DNA of 31,695 nucleotides. It comes from an uncultured Formosa sp. Its GTDB lineage: Bacteria > Bacteroidota > Bacteroidia > Flavobacteriales > Flavobacteriaceae. The position numbers and the translations under genes were made by a program. Under the pieces are notes generated by a model, which saw only the letters and a list, made by a program, of their open reading frames with translations, did no database searches and was not told the DNA's origin. This document shows, piece by piece, positions 25,557 through 31,695 of this stretch (position 1 is its first letter; each line of letters starts with the position of its first letter). The DNA is taken from positions 1 to 31,695 of the forward strand of contig CABXZJ010000009.1 in NCBI GenBank assembly GCA_902516685.1, given 5' to 3'.

Positions 25557-27464
25557 TTAGTTGTTTGGATTTCCTTCCAAAATGATAAACTCCGAGCGGC
25601 GATTCAATTGATGCTCTTCTTCACTACATTTAGCACCACAGTCATTTATAGGCATAGTCTCACCCATACCAACTCCATTAATTCTACTTGAATCAATACC
25701 TTGTGAAATTACATATTGTGCGGTAGTAAGTGCGCGTCTTTCTGATAGGCCTTGGTTATATTTTACACTACCTCTAGAATCTGTGTGGGATTCCGCGCGA
25801 ATAATAATTGATTTATATTTTTTCATGAGTTGAACTAACTTATCTAATTCAAAAGCTGCTTTAGGCGTTATATTAGATTTATCGTAATCAAAATAAATAG
25901 GATTCAAAGCGACTTTATTTGCAAGTATAATTTCATCGATAGGATCTAATAAAATTTCCACAAAAGTTTCCTCTTCACTAGTTCCATCTACATTAGTAGA
26001 ATTACTTTCATATTCATCCATCGAAGCTGTCAAATAAAGTTGAGTATTACACTCAATGATGTATTCGACTTCACCTTTATCTGATGTCAATTTAGTTCCA
26101 ACGATATTTCCCTCAGAGTCGGTAACGTTCACTGAAGAATCTACAAGTATTTCTCCAGACTCACTATCTTTTACAATAATATTTACTAAGACATCACAAA
26201 TAGGCTGAAGAGCTTTTACGGCATAAATATCATCACTCCCAGTTCCCCCTTCACGATTAGAAGAAACAAAGCCATCACCAGTTTCAGAATCGATACTAAA
26301 AGCAAAATCGTCAGCATTGCCATTAACAGGAATTCCAACATTCCTTACTGGTCCAACTTTTCCATCAACGAGTTTAGTAAAAAAAACATCCATTCCGCCG
26401 ATACCTAAGTGACCGTTTGAAGAAAAATATAGCGTATTATCTGAGCTAATAAATGGAAACATTTCTTGTGCCTCAGTATTTACTTTTTGCCCTAAATTAG
26501 TAGGTTTACCTACTGTACCATCATCGTCTATGGGTGCTGAATAAATATCAAATTCCCCTAAACCTCCAGCCATGTCAGATGAAAAGTAAAGTGTCTTACC
26601 ATCAGGGCTTACTGCTGGATTTTTAACAGAATAGTTTTCAGAATTTAATGAGAGTGCTTCTCCTTCAGACCAGACCCCTAATTCCTTAGTAGATTTATAC
26701 AAGCTAAGGATACTATATTTATTTCTTGATAAGGAATCTCTTTCAAAGATATTATCGAAATAACTTTCTCTAGAAAAATACAATGTTTTACCGTCAGGAG
26801 AAAAAGAAACGACTCCTTCGTGATATTTTGTATTAATGGATTCAACAGCAACTGGGGTTAAAAATGAACCATCATTATTTTTAGTTGATGAGAACACATC
26901 TAGATATGGCTCCTCATTCCAACCATATTTTTTTCCACTTTCATTCCTTGAGCTTGAAATATATAACTGACCATCTTTTAAGGTGCCCCCAAAATCAGAG
27001 TATTCAGAATTAATTTCTAATTCTTGAACATTAAATTTTTTCCCTTTTTCAAGGATTTTAGGTAAATAATTAGGATTATCAATAAAAGCGATTGATCTGT
27101 GATCTGCAGGACGCATTGAAGCAAATTTAGCCATTTGGATGTTTGAGGCTTCATATTTCCCATTAGCTTTTAACATCTGGGAATACTTATAAATAGTTTC
27201 AGGAACTTCAGACGTTTCAAGTGCCTTAGCATACCATTTCTCAGCGTCTTTAGAATTAAATACGTTGTAATAGCATTCTGCAAGTTGTGAGTAAATGTAT
27301 TCATCTCCCTCTCCTTTTGTTATTAATTTTTCATACGATGTTGCAGCATCAACAAATTTAAATTTAGAGAATAATTTATCAGCTCTTTTTGTAGAACTTG
27401 ATTGCGCATTAGCAAATAAGCCAGTGGCTAATATGATAATTAAAATTGAACTATATTTTTTCAT
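25557..27464 (-). CDS. OmpA-family protein with TPR, PD40/WD40-like and regulatory domains (PorE-like)
   Basis: This 635-residue periplasmic or outer-membrane-associated protein has a signal peptide (MKKYSSILIIILATGLFANA). A TPR-like helical region covers about residues 25-115 (EYIYSQLAECYYNVF). PD40 beta-propeller repeats follow (SFSPDGKTLYFSRESYF, AVSPDGKTLYFSSDMAGG, FISSDNTLYFSSNGHLG), then a carboxypeptidase-regulatory-like segment, and a C-terminal OmpA domain (IYFDYDKSNITPKA, ESHTDSRGSVKYNQGLSERR) that binds peptidoglycan. The layout matches PorE of the type IX secretion system and its many paralogues next to PorP/SprF genes. It is the last gene of the minus-strand operon, 21 bases after porP, and probably anchors the surface module to the wall. 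Confidence 0.9.
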   Translation of the reverse strand: MKKYSSILIIILATGLFANAQSSSTKRADKLFSKFKFVDAATSYEKLITKGEGDEYIYSQLAECYYNVFNSKDAEKWYAKALETSEVPETIYKYSQMLKANGKYEASNIQMAKFASMRPADHRSIAFIDNPNYLPKILEKGKKFNVQELEINSEYSDFGGTLKDGQLYISSSRNESGKKYGWNEEPYLDVFSSTKNNDGSFLTPVAVESINTKYHEGVVSFSPDGKTLYFSRESYFDNIFERDSLSRNKYSILSLYKSTKELGVWSEGEALSLNSENYSVKNPAVSPDGKTLYFSSDMAGGLGEFDIYSAPIDDDGTVGKPTNLGQKVNTEAQEMFPFISSDNTLYFSSNGHLGIGGMDVFFTKLVDGKVGPVRNVGIPVNGNADDFAFSIDSETGDGFVSSNREGGTGSDDIYAVKALQPICDVLVNIIVKDSESGEILVDSSVNVTDSEGNIVGTKLTSDKGEVEYIIECNTQLYLTASMDEYESNSTNVDGTSEEETFVEILLDPIDEIILANKVALNPIYFDYDKSNITPKAAFELDKLVQLMKKYKSIIIRAESHTDSRGSVKYNQGLSERRALTTAQYVISQGIDSSRINGVGMGETMPINDCGAKCSEEEHQLNRRSEFIILEGNPNN

Positions 27465-27485
27465 GATAATATACTTAGCTTAAAT

Positions 27486-28403
27486 TTAGAAATAACGTGG
27501 TGATCTAGAAACCTTGGACGAAAAGTTGAAATCAAAATTGATAAAAACCTCATGTGACGAATTTGTTACAATGTCTAAGTCTGAACGAATTGCATCGTAT
27601 GCATATCCAATTCTTAGGTTGTCCATAACTTGAAAATTAACCATTCCACTGAAAGAGTCATCAAGCCTGTAACCAACTCCCAATTCTACAAAATCATACA
27701 TAAATAAGTTTGCATTAATATCATAACTTATGGGTGCATCAAAAGCAGATTTGAGTAATGCGTGTGGTTTTAATTTAAAGTTTTCAGATAAATCAAACAC
27801 ATAACCTGCAGCTGCAAATAAATGCTCCGATTCTGATCCAATTTTAGTCCCATTAGAATCTAAATGGACACCGTTCAGGATATTCGGTACTGAAACCGAT
27901 ATGTAATATTTATTTGGTTTATAGAAATAAATACCAGCACCTATATTTGGAGTAGTTTCATTAATTGCATTTGCAAAAAATGGGTCTCCATCATCAACTA
28001 ATGTTATTTGACTTTCTGAAATTGCAATATCATGGAAAGTAAATCCACCTTTAACTCCAAACGCTAACCTGGTTTCCATACCCATTGGAATTGTGTAAGA
28101 AACATCAACATAAGCATTTGTTTCTTTGACAGGACCAATTTCGTCTGAAATAACAGACAAGCCTAATGCAAGTTGTTTTCCAACTGGTGAATGAATGTTA
28201 AAAGTAAAAGTTTCAGGTCCACCATCTAAACCAACCCATTGACTACGGTATAATGCACCAACAGAAAGCCCTTCAGAAATCCCAGCATAAGCAGGATTTA
28301 TAATGTTCATGTTATACATGTATTGCGTGTATTGCGGATCCTGTTGAGCGGAAACTTGTTTCGCAATTATAACAGCAAAAAATATAAATATTAATTTTTT
28401 CAT
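27486..28403 (-). CDS. PorP/SprF-family type IX secretion membrane protein
   Basis: This 305-residue outer-membrane protein has a signal peptide ending VSAQQ and the hallmark PorP/SprF start (DPQYTQYMYNMNIINPAYAG), followed by GALYRSQWVGLDGGPETFTF. The remainder is beta-rich (GLSVISDEIGPV, VGYRLDDSFSGMVNFQVM) and ends SRSPRYF, in keeping with a barrel. SprF of Flavobacterium johnsoniae is needed for secretion or surface attachment of the SprB adhesin, and paralogues are usually encoded just downstream of a type B adhesin, as here (24 bases after it). It probably holds the product of the upstream gene at the cell surface. Confidence 0.95.
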   Translation of the reverse strand: MKKLIFIFFAVIIAKQVSAQQDPQYTQYMYNMNIINPAYAGISEGLSVGALYRSQWVGLDGGPETFTFNIHSPVGKQLALGLSVISDEIGPVKETNAYVDVSYTIPMGMETRLAFGVKGGFTFHDIAISESQITLVDDGDPFFANAINETTPNIGAGIYFYKPNKYYISVSVPNILNGVHLDSNGTKIGSESEHLFAAAGYVFDLSENFKLKPHALLKSAFDAPISYDINANLFMYDFVELGVGYRLDDSFSGMVNFQVMDNLRIGYAYDAIRSDLDIVTNSSHEVFINFDFNFSSKVSRSPRYF

Positions 28404-28427
28404 TGTTTTCTAAATTAGTTGTATTGG

Positions 28428-31400
28428 TTAGTAATTAAGGTAAATCCAGCTGATGATTGGTTCACGTTCAGAAGCAAATTGAATAACATAGAAATAGGTT
28501 CCTACAGGTAATAATTTACCAGAATCATTTCCATCACTTGCATCTTGACCACACCAGTGATCTACATAGTCATTAAGTTCGAAAACTTTAACTCCATATC
28601 TATTATAAACCTCAGCTTTAACAATATCTTCTTCAGCTTCTAAATGGTCTAATACTAAACAATCATTAAATCCATCACCGTTTGGAGAAATTCCTTGAGG
28701 AATATCGCGACAATTTTGGTTCATGTAGTAATCTACCATTACAATCGTCTCTGAGCTGCACATTGAAATCATATCAGATACGACAACCTGAACAGGTCCA
28801 TCTGGTAAATCTTCAGTATGAATAAATACAGATTCATTCCCAACTTCTTCACCATTAATAACCCAGCTATAAATGTAATCATTAGATAAACTCGGATCAT
28901 TTGTAATGTTTACATTAAGTTCAACATCACCATTAGCACATTTGGTAAAAGAGGTGTCATCTTCTAGAACAGGTGTGAATCCTTGAATAACTGATATGAC
29001 TGTATCAGAAAAACACCCAGATTCTGTATTAAATGCAGTTACAGTGTAGTCTCCTAATAATAGTACATGTTCGGGGTTCTCACCACCTAGTGTAATACTA
29101 TTTCCACCTTCACTTTCAGAGAGGCCTGCTACAATATCAACATTATTATAAGTCCAATAATATACAACTGCATCTGGGACTTGCTGTGAAGGGTCAACAT
29201 TGACTTCTAATGTCACCTGATCAGTACCATCACATATAAAAATTTCATCTTCTACTGCTACAGGTATGGGAGTTGGTGTTATTTCAACTAAAACGGTATC
29301 TGTAACTGTAGCTGTTTCACCATTACAGAGGTTGTAAGTAATTGCAGCAGTATAAGTTGTTGTCTCTTCGGGGTATACAGTGATAGTATCATCTGTTCCA
29401 ACTACTGTTTCACCATCATACCATTCGAACAAATAATCTTCATCACCTTGAGATGGAGTAAATCTCCAGAACTCATTTGAAGTCTCCCAAACGCCTGTAT
29501 TTCTCTCTGGTGGAGCAAATCCAATAGTACCATCCATGTTCTGTACACCAACTGCAGCTAAACCATCATTCCAGTCTTCACAGACGGGTTTGTCTATAAT
29601 GTTAATGTCAATAGTATTAGAAGATTCATATAAAATGATTTGTGTAGTTGTGGTATTTTCATTACAACTAAATCCAAAATGACATATCTCAACATAATTA
29701 ACTACAAATTGCCTTGCAGGAGCAGTCCCAAGGACAACATAATTTTGAGTACCACAAACAGAAGGATCAATGTCATGAGCTACACCAAATATATTGGCAT
29801 CAGATAAAGTTGTATTTGTTGAGTTTGGAATTGTATCTCCAGCATCTAATGACCAACCGTTATAGCCTGAGGCATTTGAAAGATCAAAGGATAATACTCC
29901 GTTTGATCCAATTAGAATTTGGCTATAAGTATCGCCAAAGAAACAAAACTCAAAACCTATGTCAATCACTTCTGACCAACGGTCATCAATGTCTAATCCA
30001 ATAGGGGTTCCACCTTCAAGTGCAGGAGTTGGACAGTTATCTTGTAAGGTTACATCATAAGATGAAGTGTCCTGGCCCAAAATATGATAGGAAGCACTTA
30101 AAACTGTTCCTGGGTTGTTATCACTACAAAAAGTTGTGTCTTCACCTGCGTATATAATTGAACATTCATTAGGCGGAGGTGGACATAAAAATGTAAGTGA
30201 ACTACTTTCAACAGAACAACTTGCATCATCGCTATTTACTGTAGTAATTACAACTTGCTCGTTAGCAGGATATGGCCCAAAGGAAACTATTCCAGTAGAA
30301 CTAATTGATTGAGGAGTACTTCCATGATTATCACTAAGATTAATACTAAGGGCATCCCCCATATCTGTAACATTGGCTTCAACGTAAAATTCTTGAATTG
30401 GTTCGCAACTTCCTACAATAGCGAAGTCAACGGATTGGGTAATACAAGTTTTACATGAAACATTAAAGTCCCATGGAGTGTATGTTGTTGATGATTGACA
30501 ACTTCCGAAGCCATCAGAATTTACCTCTACATAAATTGATGTTGATGTCGACTCCACTACTAATCCTGTAAGATCATTAATATTGGATTGGGATGTGTTG
30601 TTGTTAAATAATACAGTACCAGTATTGTCCGTACCGTCATATATTGTTATGTCGTCCCATATTGCTTCAATGGTCCCTGAATTAAAAACAATTTCTAATG
30701 GGAAGTCATTTGAAGAATTAAACGTCCATGCAGTTGTATCATTATTATCATAACAATAATTTACATTTACAGGAAGACCAGATTCACAATCAATATCATA
30801 AAATGTTTGTATAGTAGTAGTGAAAGTTAGAGGTCCTACCCAGTCACTATCACCTAAGTCTGTTCCACATATTGCCATTACATATAAATCATAAGATGTT
30901 GAATAATCTAAATCAATAGCTTGAAAGTTTGTAAAATCAGTACTCACACCAGATTCAGAAGGGGGTGCCTCACCGCTAAGTTGAAGAACAAATTCCCATG
31001 AAACATTACTATCATCTCCATTCCAACTCAAATCTGCAGTTGTGCCTGTGATATTTTCGGCAATAAGACCATTTGGGGGAATACATGATGGAGCCTCAGT
31101 AACATTCACCGTCATATCAATAGTTACACCCCATGACCCATTGTAGCAAGGGTTTGGGTTAGCTTGACCCGAGTCGGCAGTTCCAATTCGCATGTTGTAG
31201 ACACCGAGAGGTATATCAGAGGGAACCAGGAAAGAGGCATCTAGGGTAGTTGGATTATTAACTAAAGACATACCATCAAAGAGTAGTTCGGTATCATTAT
31301 CAAATACTAAGTCGTTATTAAAGTCTATCCAAACATTTGTATCATATGTCCATCCAGTGGCAAATGTGATTAATAGTTCAGCAATGACACCCTGACTAAC

Positions 31401-31694
31401 ATCAACAATGGGGTTAGTAAAATCCTCGTAAGTCACATCACCTGCAGATGGGAAAGTTGTTGAGTTAAATACTACTTGAGTAATTCCCTGTCCATCATTA
31501 CTTGAAGGTACTGATTCACAATAACCCATGTAGAATTCAAAAGGACCTGCCCAAATACTTAAGCCGTCTTGTTCTCCACAATCAGCACGGACATAGAATT
31601 CATAAGACGTATTTGGAGTTAAATCAGATAAGGCTAAAGTTGTGTCTGTTAAAATAGTACCAGAGTTAGTTGGAAAACCCGATCCAGGTTCTTG
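28428..31694 (-). CDS. Giant multidomain type IX-secreted adhesin with gliding-type C-terminal domain (5' end outside window)
   Basis: The frame is open from the right edge (1088 visible residues; no stop up to 31694), so the first internal ATG at 31529 is not the start. Visible modules in order are: the end of a fibronectin III-like repeat (SYEFYVRADCGEQDGLSIWA), a GEVED-type domain (WTYDTNVWIDFNNDLVFDND), a second fibronectin III repeat (about 205-295), a CUB-like domain (DDITIYDGTDNTG, about 300-420), a nidogen-like domain (IDIGFEFCFFGDTYSQILIG), PKD/Ig-like repeats, and the type B gliding-associated domain (IPQGISPNGDGFNDCLVL; YNRYGVKVFE; LPVGTYFYVIQF). The C-terminal domain directs secretion through the type IX system. 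It heads an operon with PorP/SprF and an OmpA protein, and probably acts in adhesion, gliding or binding of polymers. Confidence 0.93.
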   Translation of the reverse strand, partial: QEPGSGFPTNSGTILTDTTLALSDLTPNTSYEFYVRADCGEQDGLSIWAGPFEFYMGYCESVPSSNDGQGITQVVFNSTTFPSAGDVTYEDFTNPIVDVSQGVIAELLITFATGWTYDTNVWIDFNNDLVFDNDTELLFDGMSLVNNPTTLDASFLVPSDIPLGVYNMRIGTADSGQANPNPCYNGSWGVTIDMTVNVTEAPSCIPPNGLIAENITGTTADLSWNGDDSNVSWEFVLQLSGEAPPSESGVSTDFTNFQAIDLDYSTSYDLYVMAICGTDLGDSDWVGPLTFTTTIQTFYDIDCESGLPVNVNYCYDNNDTTAWTFNSSNDFPLEIVFNSGTIEAIWDDITIYDGTDNTGTVLFNNNTSQSNINDLTGLVVESTSTSIYVEVNSDGFGSCQSSTTYTPWDFNVSCKTCITQSVDFAIVGSCEPIQEFYVEANVTDMGDALSINLSDNHGSTPQSISSTGIVSFGPYPANEQVVITTVNSDDASCSVESSSLTFLCPPPPNECSIIYAGEDTTFCSDNNPGTVLSASYHILGQDTSSYDVTLQDNCPTPALEGGTPIGLDIDDRWSEVIDIGFEFCFFGDTYSQILIGSNGVLSFDLSNASGYNGWSLDAGDTIPNSTNTTLSDANIFGVAHDIDPSVCGTQNYVVLGTAPARQFVVNYVEICHFGFSCNENTTTTQIILYESSNTIDINIIDKPVCEDWNDGLAAVGVQNMDGTIGFAPPERNTGVWETSNEFWRFTPSQGDEDYLFEWYDGETVVGTDDTITVYPEETTTYTAAITYNLCNGETATVTDTVLVEITPTPIPVAVEDEIFICDGTDQVTLEVNVDPSQQVPDAVVYYWTYNNVDIVAGLSESEGGNSITLGGENPEHVLLLGDYTVTAFNTESGCFSDTVISVIQGFTPVLEDDTSFTKCANGDVELNVNITNDPSLSNDYIYSWVINGEEVGNESVFIHTEDLPDGPVQVVVSDMISMCSSETIVMVDYYMNQNCRDIPQGISPNGDGFNDCLVLDHLEAEEDIVKAEVYNRYGVKVFELNDYVDHWCGQDASDGNDSGKLLPVGTYFYVIQFASEREPIISWIYLNY

Positions 31695-31695
31695 A

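Noticed and set aside
29714..30312. Plus-strand open frames inside the adhesin gene
   Set aside because: Composition is glutamine/leucine-rich in the manner of antisense shadows, and the minus-strand domains are clear.
31527..31529. ATG within the adhesin as its start
   Set aside because: The frame continues without a stop to the right edge and encodes the end of a fibronectin III-like repeat, with no signal peptide after this ATG.

Overview
The window looks like chromosomal DNA of a low-GC member of the Bacteroidetes, most likely a marine or environmental Flavobacteriaceae. The reasons are the AT-rich sequence; several Bacteroidetes-type -7 promoter boxes (TAnnTTTG) just upstream of genes; weak or absent Shine-Dalgarno sites; parts of the type IX secretion system (a PorT-like barrel, PorP/SprF, a type B gliding-type C-terminal domain); and lineage-typical protein variants (a DksA-like protein with one zinc-finger cysteine, and an IleRS with a GXHH signature). 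There is no sign of phage, insertion sequences, CRISPR, tRNA or rRNA. Gene order is dense and looks vertically inherited.

Layout, left to right. (1) 2-1448: end of a TonB-energising module (two ExbD proteins) followed by a PorT-like outer-membrane barrel. (2) 1578-5988: ileS, a DksA/TraR-like regulator and lspA in one run. (3) 6035-7881, minus strand: an aspartoacylase/succinylglutamate-desuccinylase-like hydrolase and a RimK-like ATP-grasp ligase, coupled by a one-base TAATG overlap. (4) 7968-12021: uvrC, overlapping a type Vd (PlpD-like) patatin phospholipase with POTRA and beta-barrel. (5) 12183-14525: hmgA and hpd for tyrosine breakdown. (6) 14616-19213: a DUF3108 protein, a tryptophan 2,3-dioxygenase family protein, an M23 endopeptidase and pgi, closely spaced. 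(7) 19299-19733: a small conserved membrane protein. (8) 19737-25078: a divergent locus with an exported endonuclease/exonuclease/phosphatase-family enzyme on the minus strand and, on the plus strand, a TonB-dependent receptor plus a DUF5689/choice-of-anchor lipoprotein. (9) 25139-25513: a small membrane protein lying between two intrinsic terminators. (10) 25557 to the right edge, minus strand: a huge multidomain adhesin (5' end outside the window), PorP/SprF and a PorE-like OmpA protein, forming a type IX secretion/gliding-type surface module.

The most interesting parts are locus 8, which reads like a split nucleic-acid or phosphate-ester scavenging system with an exported hydrolase, an OB-fold-like surface lipoprotein and a TonB transporter but no SusD, driven by two overlapping, inverted promoters; the IleRS whose HIGH motif is GVHH, a variant linked to extreme mupirocin resistance; the RimK-hydrolase pair of unknown substrate; and the M23 peptidase whose second zinc-motif histidine is a cysteine. 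Promoter positions also correct several gene starts, including a probable TTG start for the phosphatase-family gene.
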